From the NCBI RefSeq assembly GCF_035282405.1, contig NZ_JAYKBP010000002.1:310001-374000 (forward strand): DNA of 64,000 bases. Direction: 5' to 3'. The position numbers and the translations under genes are program-made. The notes under the pieces were generated by a model. That model was not told where the DNA came from. It made no database searches and was given only the letters and a program-made list of their open reading frames with translations. Positions 8,673 through 16,810 of the stretch are shown here, in pieces (position 1 is the stretch's first letter; every line of letters starts with the position of its first letter). This DNA is from Parvimonas sp035282405. GTDB taxonomy: Bacteria; Bacillota; Clostridia; Tissierellales; Peptoniphilaceae.

Positions 8673-9272
8673 CTACTTTTCAATATATTTTTTTATCGCT
8701 TCTTCTCTTATTCTATCTTCATTTTCAAATTCTTCCAAATACTCATTTGCTTTTTCCATTTCTAATCGCAAATCTCCTTTTTTACCTGAAAGTGAAATTT
8801 TACCAAATTTCAATCCTGATATCATATACCATGAATCAGTTTCCGAATGTCTTAAAAACAGTAAATATTTCTCATCCTTTTCCATAAACTCATATCCTGC
8901 AATATGATAAATCTTCCCTGTTTCCTCATCTATTCCGGCACTTTCAAAAATATCTATAACATCTCCCGCTTTGAAATTACCCTTTATAACCTTTTCGATT
9001 TTAAAATTCGAGATTGTATATACACCATTAACATATCCGTTGTTTTTTTGTATTTTTGACGGATTTTGCTTTGTTTTTTTACCTACAACAATTACTTCCG
9101 TTTCCTTTTCAACATCATTCAAATTTCCATAATAATCTAGCTTAGCATCTGCAATAACGTGATTCCCAAATTTGTTTTTTTCACTGGTATTTTCTGTCTC
9201 TTTAACATTTCCTTTACTACAAGAAGTCAATAAAATGCAAAATATAACTAAAATTTTAAATTTATTTTTCAT
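8673..9272 (-). CDS. hypothetical lipoprotein
   Basis: Function not recognised. The start at 9272 is chosen because AAGGATAT precedes this ATG; the longer frame up to 9302 lacks a ribosome site. From there the protein has a KNKFK start, a hydrophobic stretch and a lipobox LLTSC, so it should be lipid-anchored outside the membrane. The mature part is charged, with a VIVVGKKTK beta-type segment and a KYLLFLRHSETDSWYMISG segment, and ends in a Glu/Arg-rich helix. It is followed by its own terminator. Confidence 0.75.
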   Translation of the reverse strand: MKNKFKILVIFCILLTSCSKGNVKETENTSEKNKFGNHVIADAKLDYYGNLNDVEKETEVIVVGKKTKQNPSKIQKNNGYVNGVYTISNFKIEKVIKGNFKAGDVIDIFESAGIDEETGKIYHIAGYEFMEKDEKYLLFLRHSETDSWYMISGLKFGKISLSGKKGDLRLEMEKANEYLEEFENEDRIREEAIKKYIEK

Positions 9273-9295
9273 AATATCCTTACTTCTTATTTTAA

Positions 9296-9330
9296 AAAAC
9301 AACTAATGGCAAAAACCATTAGTCGTTTAA
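9296..9330 (-). terminator. strong hairpin terminator
   Basis: Twelve-base arms at 9298-9309 and 9316-9327 pair with one wobble around a 6-base loop, with T-rich DNA after it on the minus strand. It ends the lipoprotein gene at 9345. Confidence 0.8.
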
Positions 9331-9344
9331 TTCATTCCACATAT

Positions 9345-9791
9345 TTATTTAGGGTCGCCCTTTTTATATTCCGTATTCGTTTCAACATCAACAATGGTTT
9401 TTTCGTCTTTTATCCAAAACTTCTTTTCAGGGAAAAAATCAGCTGTTAAATACTTTTTTCCATCTTCTTCATAAATTTTCGGATCTAAAAAATTTCCATC
9501 ATCCGTAAAATCCCCACGAAGTTTTTTAACAGATTCTTTCGAACATTTGTCAAAGTCTATAGATTTAGCCTTATAATACATACAAGGCACACCATAATAT
9601 TCACCATCATCTACAACAATTTGTGAATCATAGGCATAATAATGTCCACAAATTTTTGTAACTTCTTTACTTGCCTTTCTAACTACTTGCTTTTTTGTAT
9701 TCTTGTCATCAACTTTGGAACTTTTAGAACAACCGGATAAAGCAATAAAAACAGGCAAAATTAAAACCAATTTCCTAAAAAATTTTTTCAT
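9345..9791 (-). CDS. hypothetical small lipoprotein
   Basis: A 148-residue protein with a basic start (MKKFFRK), hydrophobic core and lipobox ALSGC at 18-22, so likely membrane-anchored. The mature part has CGHYYAYDSQIVVDDGEYYGVPCMYYKAK; its two cysteines might pair. No known domain is recognised. It lies 18 bp downstream of the DUF3841-type gene and may be cotranscribed with it. Confidence 0.75.
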   Translation of the reverse strand: MKKFFRKLVLILPVFIALSGCSKSSKVDDKNTKKQVVRKASKEVTKICGHYYAYDSQIVVDDGEYYGVPCMYYKAKSIDFDKCSKESVKKLRGDFTDDGNFLDPKIYEEDGKKYLTADFFPEKKFWIKDEKTIVDVETNTEYKKGDPK

Positions 9792-9809
9792 AATATCCCC
9801 CTGTTAAAC

Positions 9810-10403
9810 TTAAGGAATAATATCTCCTTTTTTTACCATAGCAAAAATCCATTCTTTTTTTATTTTCCAAATATTTGCTTGAACTCTGTAAATATCCCAT
9901 TCATCAATATCGAATATTCTAGTCCAACTATCTATAACTATTTGTCTTTCTTCGGGATAAAAATTCTTATACTTTCCTTCAAAAAATTCAAAACCATTAT
10001 CTATACCTTTATCTTTTAATCTTTTTTTATACTTTTTATCATCTTCTTCATCTAATGGAATATAATGATGATTGAGTACATAATCCCATTTAACTCCGTC
10101 AAAGTAGATTACTTCTTCTTTAGGAACATCCAAAACATATAGAATTGAATTTTCAATTGGAGGCATACAATTTTTATTACTTACTCCACACCAAACCGGC
10201 ATTTCAACCTCATCCGGTTTTGGAACTCTTTTACTCGCTTCTTTTACAAAATAATTATAACAATTTAAAATATAGTCGGAAATTATTCCGAAATTTTCTT
10301 TTACATAAGAAATTTTATTCGTAAAATATCCTTTTTCTTCAATTTCTTTTAAAGATCTAATATCTTGTCTAGTATATAATCTAACCGTTTCCATATATTT
10401 CAC
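9810..10403 (-). CDS. DUF3841-type cytosolic protein
   Basis: A 197-residue soluble protein without signal peptide. It starts with VRLYTRQDIRSLKEIEEKGYF and carries PVWCGV, VLDVPKEEVIYFDGVKWDYVLNHHYIP and a Trp-rich end (WDIYRVQANIWKIKKEWI). This pattern resembles the DUF3841 family, whose function is unknown. ATG codons at residues 1 and 4 are both possible starts. A terminator of the upstream HAD gene separates it from 10612. Confidence 0.55.
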   Translation of the reverse strand: MKYMETVRLYTRQDIRSLKEIEEKGYFTNKISYVKENFGIISDYILNCYNYFVKEASKRVPKPDEVEMPVWCGVSNKNCMPPIENSILYVLDVPKEEVIYFDGVKWDYVLNHHYIPLDEEDDKKYKKRLKDKGIDNGFEFFEGKYKNFYPEERQIVIDSWTRIFDIDEWDIYRVQANIWKIKKEWIFAMVKKGDIIP

Positions 10404-10471
10404 TCCCCTTCATATCTCTATAATTCATTATATTACATTAAACCGAAAAAATCAATCTGAATATAGGACAC

Positions 10472-10500
10472 AAAAAAGCTATTGAAAAAATTCAATAGCT
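10472..10500 (-). terminator. terminator after HAD phosphatase gene
   Basis: A perfect 10-bp stem (AGCTATTGAA with TTCAATAGCT) with a 4-base loop, followed by six T on the minus strand. Confidence 0.85.
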
Positions 10501-10501
10501 A

Positions 10502-10590
10502 AGAGTCCAGACAAAACACAATTTTTGTCTATGCTTTTTTGTTTTTTATTTAAAATTATCTCTCTTTTAATTTTTTATTAAATTTTTGAA
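10502..10590 (-). repeat. partial copy of the 160-bp dispersed element
   Basis: On the minus strand the right part resembles the right end of the copy at 28691-28850: an A-rich tract, then GCATAGACAAAAATTG, TTTTGTCT hairpin arm (10509-10530) and an end in ACTCT (10502). The left hairpin and the conserved TATAAT core are missing or too diverged to see, so this is a partial or decayed copy. Confidence 0.5.
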
Positions 10591-10611
10591 ATAATTATAT
10601 TCTAAATTACT

Positions 10612-11106
10612 TTATTTTACAAAAATAGATATATCAGACAAGTTTTTTATTCTATTTTCTCCAAAATTAATACCATAAAATTTCAAACCTATAGTCTTCG
10701 CACATTCAAAATCACTTATGGAATCCCCACACATAATTGATTGCGATAAATCTATATTTGGATATTTTTCAATAGCTTGTAAAATCAAGCCTATTTTAGG
10801 TTTACAACATTTACAAGAGTCAGTTCTTGAATGAGGACAAATAAAACTATCTAATACAATTATATTGTTAATAGCTAATATCTCTAAAAGCTGATTATGA
10901 AAACTGTTAAATTGTTCGACTGTAATAACTCCTTCCCCTATTATATACTGATTACTTACAATAATTATTTCAAACCCTCGTTCATTAAGATATTTCATTC
11001 CTCGTATTGCTCCATCTAACAAAACAGGTCTTTGAATATATTTCCAGTCTTTATCAGGATAATCTAAATTAATAGTCCCATCTCTGTCTAAAAATGCAAT
11101 TTTCAT
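10612..11106 (-). CDS. HAD-IIIA family hydrolase (GmhB-like)
   Basis: A 164-residue phosphatase of the histidinol-phosphate/heptose-bisphosphate phosphatase group. Motif I is FLDRDGTIN (Asp7 and Asp9 expected as nucleophile and acid), motif II is IIVSNQ, a metal-binding Cys/His cluster CPHSRTDSCKCCKPK is present, and motif IV is CGDSISD. The natural substrate cannot be told from sequence; no heptose pathway genes are near. It is flanked by a terminator downstream and is probably monocistronic. Confidence 0.85.
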   Translation of the reverse strand: MKIAFLDRDGTINLDYPDKDWKYIQRPVLLDGAIRGMKYLNERGFEIIIVSNQYIIGEGVITVEQFNSFHNQLLEILAINNIIVLDSFICPHSRTDSCKCCKPKIGLILQAIEKYPNIDLSQSIMCGDSISDFECAKTIGLKFYGINFGENRIKNLSDISIFVK

Positions 11107-11163
11107 ATAAACCTCGAAAAATATATTAAAGTTAAAAAAATTTTTCCCAATTTCAAATATATC

Positions 11164-12273
11164 TTACTTCATCCATTCATTAAATTTATCCAAAGTTTTT
11201 TCTCTACCGATATCAGTAACTTTTATAATATCATTTTCTATATATGCAAATTTTTTATTTACTATGTTCTTTAAAACTTTTTCAAATTTATTCTTTGCAT
11301 AACATAAATGCTCATTTATTTTTACAACATTACACTCGATGTCAGCTCTTTCAGTATTTTCATGATTTATTATATGGAGCATCATAGTAACTTCAGCAAA
11401 TTCAACTCTCTTTCTATTTTCATTTAATATTTTTTTGATTATTCCGTTTCTTGGTTCAAACACAAAAACTAATAAAAATATCAATCCATTAACTATGGCT
11501 ATCGTTCCTGCAATAGAAAGGTCATAAACATGTGCTGTATAAAATCCTAAGATACTACTTAACACACCTGTAAAAACACTTATAAATATCATTTTCTTTA
11601 AATCATGGGTTAAAAGATATGCCGTTGCAGATGGAACAACCATATATGAAATTACAAGTATTGAACCTACTGCATTAAATGCTCCTACAGTTGTTATAGA
11701 AACTAAGCTCATTAGTGCATAATAAATAACAACTGGTGCAAATCCGGAAATCAGACTTAAATTTTTGTCGAATGTAGAAATTTTTAATTCTTTAAAGAAG
11801 AACCAAATAAAAATTAAATCAATTAAAAATATCACTGCCATTACAAAAATAACCTTTGACATTTCATACCCAAAAAATTCAATTCTAGGAATTATTGAAA
11901 ATGCAACTTCTCCAACTAAAACGGAGTCAATACAAAGATGTACTCCTCTTAAAAATTTTGAAATCAATATTATAGCAATACTGAACAAAAACGGAAATAC
12001 AAGTCCTATTGATGCATCTTCATGCAAAGTTGTCTTTTGATTTATAAGTTCTGTCAAAAATACAGTAAGTATTCCAACCAATCCGGCACCGACAATCAGC
12101 AAAGGGCTTGTTAAATCTTTTGTAATGAAAAAAGCAATTACGATTCCAAGTAAAATTGTATGAGTTATAGAGTCTATCATCATAGCCATTTTTCTAAGAA
12201 TTAAAAATGGTCCCAATAGTGAACATGCAGCTGAAACTAAACTTACAGCTATTAAAATTTCTAATTGTCTCAT
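11164..12273 (-). CDS. metal ABC transporter permease with C-terminal winged-helix-like domain
   Basis: Second membrane subunit of a Mn/Zn/Fe importer of the ABC-3 (ZnuB/MntB) family. Residues 1-275 hold about eight membrane segments, with ILRKMAMMIDSITHTILLGI as the family signature. Residues about 285-369 are soluble and charged (HIINHENTERADIECN, LCYAKNKFEKVLKNIVNKKFAYIE, VTDIGREKTL), resembling a DtxR-type winged helix. Such fusions are known in other Firmicutes. It overlaps the preceding permease by 4 bp. The tail could sense or report metal, but this is inference. Confidence 0.85.
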   Translation of the reverse strand: MRQLEILIAVSLVSAACSLLGPFLILRKMAMMIDSITHTILLGIVIAFFITKDLTSPLLIVGAGLVGILTVFLTELINQKTTLHEDASIGLVFPFLFSIAIILISKFLRGVHLCIDSVLVGEVAFSIIPRIEFFGYEMSKVIFVMAVIFLIDLIFIWFFFKELKISTFDKNLSLISGFAPVVIYYALMSLVSITTVGAFNAVGSILVISYMVVPSATAYLLTHDLKKMIFISVFTGVLSSILGFYTAHVYDLSIAGTIAIVNGLIFLLVFVFEPRNGIIKKILNENRKRVEFAEVTMMLHIINHENTERADIECNVVKINEHLCYAKNKFEKVLKNIVNKKFAYIENDIIKVTDIGREKTLDKFNEWMK

Positions 12274-13154
12274 TTAGCCCCTCCTTGCATAGTCCTCTTT
12301 TTACTAAATAAAATTCCTTTTTTAGGTGAAAATAAAATACTTAAAAATACAATCAAACTTGCAACTATAGTTATAACCGGTCCTGTTGAAAGACCTTTAT
12401 AATACATACTTATAAATGAACCGGTAATTCCTGAGAAAGCTCCAAAAATTCCTGATAGAATCATCATAACATTAAATCTATCCGTCCATTGTCTTGCAGC
12501 AACAGGTGGTGCAATTAACATTGTACTCATAAGAATTACTCCAACTGATTGGATTCCCATAACTATTGAAATTACAAGTAAAACTATTAATATTCCAGTC
12601 ATTAAATTTATAGAGAATCCCTTTGTTTGTGCAAATTCCGGATCAAATGAAAAAAGTTTTAATTCTTTCCAAAACAGTAAAATTACAAACAATACCAAGA
12701 TAATTATTCCAATTAAAAAATATATATCTTTTTTCAAAAAGGCGGCTGCTTGTCCAAATATAAATTTATCAAGACCTGCTTGATTTGTATTTGCTTTTCT
12801 TTGGATAAGTGCAAGTAAAACGACACCAAGACCAAAAAATGTTGACAAAACTATCGCCAATGCACTATCAAATTTTACTTTTGATTTCAAATCAATTCCA
12901 AAAATAAGAAGTGCAGCTATAACTCCTGCAATAAAAGCTCCAAGAAGTAAAAATTCTAAATTTTTTATTCCAAGCACCATAAAAGCAATACAAACACCAG
13001 GAAGTGTTGAATGACTAATTGCATCACAAATAAGCCCCTCTTTTTTTACTGTAACATATACTCCCATAATTCCACTTAAAAGTCCCAAAAGTCCTGAACC
13101 TAAAGCTATCATCAAAAAAGTATAGTCAGTAAGCAAATCTAAAACTCCATTCAT
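12270..13154 (-). CDS. metal ABC transporter permease
   Basis: First ABC-3 family membrane subunit (294 residues, eight to nine hydrophobic segments). It carries GVYVTVKKEGLICDAISHSTLPGVCIAF, the conserved coupling region, and MSTMLIAPPVAARQWTDR late in the protein. It forms a heterodimeric channel with the next gene and is energised by the ATPase 3 bp upstream. No wHTH tail is present here. Confidence 0.92.
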   Translation of the reverse strand: MNGVLDLLTDYTFLMIALGSGLLGLLSGIMGVYVTVKKEGLICDAISHSTLPGVCIAFMVLGIKNLEFLLLGAFIAGVIAALLIFGIDLKSKVKFDSALAIVLSTFFGLGVVLLALIQRKANTNQAGLDKFIFGQAAAFLKKDIYFLIGIIILVLFVILLFWKELKLFSFDPEFAQTKGFSINLMTGILIVLLVISIVMGIQSVGVILMSTMLIAPPVAARQWTDRFNVMMILSGIFGAFSGITGSFISMYYKGLSTGPVITIVASLIVFLSILFSPKKGILFSKKRTMQGGAK

Positions 13155-13157
13155 AAT

Positions 13158-13868
13158 CTACACCCTATATGCCTTATTTATATTTTCTTCTGTAAAAACA
13201 TCCTTAACAGAACCTGAAGCAATAACCAACTTATTTAAAAGTACAACCTCATCAAAATATTCCTCAACAGTTCTTAAATCATGATGAACAACTATAATCG
13301 TCTTTCCATTGTCTCTGAGTTCCTTTAAAATTTTCATAATTTCTTTTTCCGTTTTAGCATCAACCCCTTTAAGAGGTTCATCTAAAAAGTAAATCTCACT
13401 ATCTTGAACTAATGCTCTTGCCAAAAAAACTCTTTGTTGTTGTCCACCTGAAAGATCGCTTATTTGTCTATCGACAAAATCTTCCATCCCAAGCTTTTTT
13501 AAAGATTCTAAAGACAGTTCTCTTTCCTTTTTCCCTGCTCTTTTTATCCAACCGAGCTTTCCATAAGTTCCCATCATAACAACATCTAAAACATCTGTTG
13601 GAAAATCCCAATCCACAGATTCACTTTGTGGAACATAAGAAATATCTTTTCTAAATTCTTTATAAGATTTTCCGAAAAATGAAATTTTTCCAGATGAAAT
13701 GGGAATTAAATTTAGCATTGCCTTTAACAAAGTTGATTTACCAGCACCATTTGGTCCTAAAATTGCAGTAAGTTTACCCTTTTTAATATCCAAGTCCACA
13801 TCCCAAACTACAGGTTTAAGATAATAAGCAATAGTTAAATCTTCAACTTTTACAGCTATTTCATCCAT
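13158..13868 (-). CDS. metal ABC transporter ATP-binding protein
   Basis: ATPase of the metal importer. Walker A is GPNGAGKST, the signature is LSGGQQQRVFLARAL, Walker B is IYFLDEPLKGVD and the switch His lies in VVHHDLRTV. The ATG at 13868 is taken as start because GGAGG precedes it; a longer frame to 13886 begins before this site. Gene order binding protein-ATPase-permease-permease is typical for MntABC/ZnuABC-type operons. Confidence 0.93.
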   Translation of the reverse strand: MDEIAVKVEDLTIAYYLKPVVWDVDLDIKKGKLTAILGPNGAGKSTLLKAMLNLIPISSGKISFFGKSYKEFRKDISYVPQSESVDWDFPTDVLDVVMMGTYGKLGWIKRAGKKERELSLESLKKLGMEDFVDRQISDLSGGQQQRVFLARALVQDSEIYFLDEPLKGVDAKTEKEIMKILKELRDNGKTIIVVHHDLRTVEEYFDEVVLLNKLVIASGSVKDVFTEENINKAYRV

Positions 13869-13933
13869 TTTATTCCTCCAAAACAAAAAATCTCCACAAT
13901 ATAAGTATATATTTAGGAGATTTTTTTCAAGTA

Positions 13934-14896
13934 TTATTTTAAAGCATCAACAATTGTATCGACATTGTATTTATACATTGAGATAAAAGTATTTTCTTTT
14001 GTATTTTCATCTCCCAATGAATCAGAATATAATTCTCCACCTATTTTAACATTATGCCCTTTAGCTTTACAAGATTCAACTAAAGACTCAATAGTCTTCT
14101 TAGGAACTGAAGATTCAACAAAAACCGCTTTTATTTTTGTTTTAACCAAGAAATCTGAAAGTTTCTTTATATCAGCTGCACTTGCTTCTGATTCTGTACT
14201 GATTCCTTGAATAGCTTCTACCTTAAATCCAAACTCTTTTGCAAAATAATTAAAAGCATCATGTGCAGTAACTAAAATTCTTTGATCTTTTGGCAATTCT
14301 GCTACTCTTTTCTTTATATAATCAGAAAGTTCATCAAGTTCTTTTTCATATTTAGCAAGATTTTTATCTATTTCTTCAGCTTTTGAACTATCAGCTTTCT
14401 TTAGACCTTCCGCAACATTTTTTGCGGCTATCTTCCAATTTTTAATACTGAACCACATATGTGGATCATTAGGACCTGCTCCTTCTTCATCCCAAGGAAG
14501 TAAATTTTCTGATGGAATATTCTTAGATGCAGTTACAACATTTTTATTTTGCTTTTCTAGACTCTGTAAAACCTCTCCCATTTGTCCTTCCAAATGTAAT
14601 CCGTTTACAACGACAACATCAGCTTTTTCAAGTTTTTCAACATCTCCTGCTGTTGGTTTATACAAATGAGGGTCAACTCCCGCTTTCATCATTCCTTCAA
14701 CTTCAAAATTATCTCCACCTATTTGCTTTACCAAATCTGTAAGCATTGTACTTGTAGCGATAACTTTCTTCTTTGTAGTCTTTTGCTCAGTTTTCTTTTC
14801 CCCCTCTTTATTTTTACTATCATCTTTTTTGGTACAAGCTCCTAAAATCCCCACAGAAAGTACCAATGCAAGTAATAATATTATTTTTTTTCTCAT
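13934..14896 (-). CDS. metal-binding lipoprotein of ABC importer (TroA/MntC/ZnuA family)
   Basis: Solute receptor anchored by a lipid: lipobox ILGAC at 17-21. Metal ligands expected from the family are visible as His in GVDPHLYKPTAGD, His in GPNDPHMWF, Glu/His region in VTAHDAFNYFAKEFGFK and the C-terminal Asp/Glu in LYSDSLGDENT. There is no long His-rich loop of ZnuA type, which favours Mn or Fe over Zn, though this is weak evidence. First gene of the four-gene operon with its own promoter. Confidence 0.9.
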   Translation of the reverse strand: MRKKIILLLALVLSVGILGACTKKDDSKNKEGEKKTEQKTTKKKVIATSTMLTDLVKQIGGDNFEVEGMMKAGVDPHLYKPTAGDVEKLEKADVVVVNGLHLEGQMGEVLQSLEKQNKNVVTASKNIPSENLLPWDEEGAGPNDPHMWFSIKNWKIAAKNVAEGLKKADSSKAEEIDKNLAKYEKELDELSDYIKKRVAELPKDQRILVTAHDAFNYFAKEFGFKVEAIQGISTESEASAADIKKLSDFLVKTKIKAVFVESSVPKKTIESLVESCKAKGHNVKIGGELYSDSLGDENTKENTFISMYKYNVDTIVDALK

Positions 14897-14948
14897 TTTT
14901 TTCCTCCTAAAAAAATTCTATAAAGAGTTTATTTCCTCTTACCAGTAT

Positions 14949-14977
14949 ATATTACCACAATTTTTAAATAATATCAA
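14949..14977 (-). promoter_or_regulatory. promoter of metal importer operon
   Basis: Minus-strand TTGATA (14972-14977), 17-bp spacer, TAATAT (14949-14954). A short dyad AAGAG...CTCTT lies between the promoter and the ribosome site and could be a metalloregulator contact, but no clear MntR or Fur box is seen. Confidence 0.65.
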
Positions 14978-15092
14978 TAATTATTATTTATTTATGAGAA
15001 AAAAATTTTTAGTATTGAATCTAAACTGTCAAATGATATTTTGAATTTAATTTTTATAATAAGTACTAACAAACAATTCAAATATATTTCAT

Positions 15093-15256
15093 CAGAATAT
15101 AGATAGAGCATATGTCTATACTTTTTTTATATATTTTGTTTTAATTCAAAATTATTTGAAAATTCATGTCTATATTATAATTATTATACTACTTATTCTA
15201 TCTTTTCTCCACAAAAAAGTGTCGATGATTGCTCATCGACACTTTTTTGCCAGTCT
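15093..15256 (-). repeat. 160-bp dispersed element, minus-oriented copy
   Basis: About 164 bp that, read on the minus strand, parallels 28691-28850: AGACTG end, a hairpin with GTGTCGATGAGCAATCATC, T-run, a shared 22-bp core with TATAAT, an AT-rich body and a right hairpin ending in TCTG. The left hairpin (15214-15249) has A6/T6 flanks and can act as a bidirectional terminator for the lipoprotein gene at 15296. Together with the metal-operon promoter it accounts for the 399-bp gap 14897-15295. Confidence 0.7.
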
Positions 15257-15295
15257 AATAGTATAAATATATTACTTTTTTGTTATACTTTCATA

Positions 15296-15781
15296 TTATT
15301 TTTCTTTAAATCCAGCTTTCAAAAGAGTCTCTTTAAGCTCTTTAAAACTTTTTACTTTTTTTGATACTTCATCAACATTTTCTGTAATGCTTTTAGGAAC
15401 TTTTTCTCCTAACAAACTTATAAACCCTTTAACTTTATTAACATCAACTTTATTAACATCAACATTAACTTTTAATTTAAAATCTTTTTCAGCATAATCA
15501 ACCTCAAATTTAATTCCTTCAAGTTTTGTACTCATACTCTTTACCAAAGAAAATAAAACTTTCGCCTGTTCTTGATTTTGAACCATCAACAATCCATAAG
15601 AAAGTCTAGCCTCTATATCAATCTCATTTACATTATCATCTTTATGTTTCACCTTCACTGTAATTTCTCTTCCGTCTTTTTCAATATAATAAGTTTTACT
15701 TTTTACTCCACCACAAGCTGATAATAATAAAATTGAAAAAACTAAGATAAAACTTGTTATAATTCTTTTAATATTTTTCAT
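15296..15781 (-). CDS. YehR/DUF1307-like lipoprotein, diverged copy
   Basis: A 161-residue lipoprotein (lipobox LLSAC near 19-23). It is the most diverged member of the local family: it keeps KTYYIEKDGREITVKVKH, a KLEGIKFEVDYAEKDFKLKVNVDV core and the ...TLLKAGFKEK end, but lacks KVxKQTT. A short duplication DVNKVDVNKV is seen near 116-125. The family occurs in many Firmicutes and enterobacteria; its role in the envelope is unknown. Confidence 0.75.
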   Translation of the reverse strand: MKNIKRIITSFILVFSILLLSACGGVKSKTYYIEKDGREITVKVKHKDDNVNEIDIEARLSYGLLMVQNQEQAKVLFSLVKSMSTKLEGIKFEVDYAEKDFKLKVNVDVNKVDVNKVKGFISLLGEKVPKSITENVDEVSKKVKSFKELKETLLKAGFKEK

Positions 15782-15817
15782 ATCTAACCTCCTTATTATT
15801 TAAATGGAAAAATAAGA

Positions 15818-16090
15818 TTATTTTTCTTCTGTACATCCACATTTAATCATTTGTTTTTCAGTTTTTTTTATACTAATAGGTACTTTTGAAAGGTCTATAA
15901 ATTCTTTCTAAATTAATCTCTTTGCTTTTCCTTTTTCAACGTCAAGATTAGTATAATCAATTTCTAAAATATCTATAAATTCGTCTTATTGATATTCCAC
16001 TGAATGTTTTATTCCTCTAATGCCTTCAAATTTTTTCTGTATAGATTTAATAGCTTTTTTACCTTTTCTTTATTTTTCATACTATCCCAT
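15818..16090 (-). pseudogene. decayed YehR/DUF1307-like lipoprotein copy
   Basis: Translated from the minus strand this stretch reads KKAIKSIQKKFEGIRGIKH, then SVEYQ-stop-DEFIDILEIDY and further to IKKTEKQMIKCGCTEEK, clearly matching the C-terminal half of the neighbouring lipoproteins. Two in-frame stops (TAA after YQ, TAG after RLI) interrupt it. Signal peptide and N-terminal half are absent although a promoter-like sequence remains just upstream, suggesting an internal deletion followed by decay. Confidence 0.85.
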
Positions 16091-16102
16091 AACTTATAGT
16101 TA

Positions 16103-16131
16103 ATTTTATCATATTAAAAACTTTTTATCAA
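16103..16131 (-). promoter_or_regulatory. promoter relic upstream of the pseudogene
   Basis: Minus-strand TTGATA (16126-16131), 17 bp, TAAAAT (16103-16108), in the same arrangement as the promoters of intact family members at 17317 and 17917. Confidence 0.6.
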
Positions 16132-16186
16132 TATTTTTCAACACTATATACTCTTATTAATTACCTTAGTATTTCCAAATAAAAAA

Positions 16187-16212
16187 ATAGTATAAAAACT
16201 ATACTACCTTTT
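16187..16212 (-). terminator. terminator of lipoprotein gene 16228
   Basis: Hairpin with TAGTATA and TATACTA arms followed by seven T on the minus strand. Confidence 0.65.
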
Positions 16213-16227
16213 TATTCTAAAATCTTC

Positions 16228-16704
16228 TTATTTTTGTTCTTCAAATCCATTTTGTGTTAATAATTCTGCACTTTTTTGCATACTTACTTTAGTTTTTGTT
16301 GGATCTCCAGAAAATTTCATTCCAGGAAGACTTTTAGCTTTTTCATAGTCGAAGTCTGTATAATCAACTTCTAATGATTCAATAAACTTATCATCTTGAT
16401 ATTCAATAGATTCTTTTAATCCTCTAATTCCTTGGAATTTTTGAGAAATTGGATCCAAAATTTTTTGAGCATCCTCTTTTGTCTCTGCATTGGGCAACTG
16501 ATTATACATAATTTCATTTGTAGTTGTTTGTTTTACAACTTTGTCCTCACTTTCAATATAAGTGTATACCATAGTAATTTTAGAACCATTTTTCTCCATT
16601 ACAAAAGTTCTTGTAGCAGTAGCTTCTTTACTTGAACAAGCTGTTGACAATACCACAACTAATAGCATTGCTACTGACAATAGAATATTTCTTAGTTTTT
16701 TCAT
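16228..16704 (-). CDS. YehR/DUF1307-like lipoprotein
   Basis: Start set at 16704, where GGAGGAAAG precedes ATG of MKKLRNILL; the open frame extends further but without a ribosome site. The 158-residue product has lipobox LSTAC, then a KTF-like strand, YTYIESEDKVVKQTT, the GIRGLKESIEYQDDKF centre and ends QNGFEEQK. It is a close paralogue of 18034 (shared KFSGDPTKTKVSM type insert). Own promoter at 16736 and own terminator, so expressed alone. Confidence 0.85.
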   Translation of the reverse strand: MKKLRNILLSVAMLLVVVLSTACSSKEATATRTFVMEKNGSKITMVYTYIESEDKVVKQTTTNEIMYNQLPNAETKEDAQKILDPISQKFQGIRGLKESIEYQDDKFIESLEVDYTDFDYEKAKSLPGMKFSGDPTKTKVSMQKSAELLTQNGFEEQK

Positions 16705-16735
16705 ATCTTTCCTCCGTATTAAAATTCTTCGACTA

Positions 16736-16764
16736 ATTCTACCATAAAAAAGTGCTTTTGACAA
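16736..16764 (-). promoter_or_regulatory. promoter of lipoprotein gene 16228
   Basis: Minus-strand TTGTCA (16759-16764), 17 bp, TAGAAT (16736-16741) with extended TGG before the -10. Confidence 0.65.
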
Positions 16765-16765
16765 C

Positions 16766-16790
16766 AAAAAAGCAGTACAAAATTGTACTG
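16766..16790 (-). terminator. terminator of lipoprotein gene 16811
   Basis: Arms AGCAGTACAA and TTGTACTGCT with six T after them on the minus strand; it overlaps the edge of the next promoter. Confidence 0.8.
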
Positions 16791-16810
16791 CTAATTGTTC
16801 TAAAATCATA

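Noticed and set aside
15422..15470. Short DVNKVDVNKV duplication
   Set aside because: A small in-frame duplication in one lipoprotein; not an independent element.
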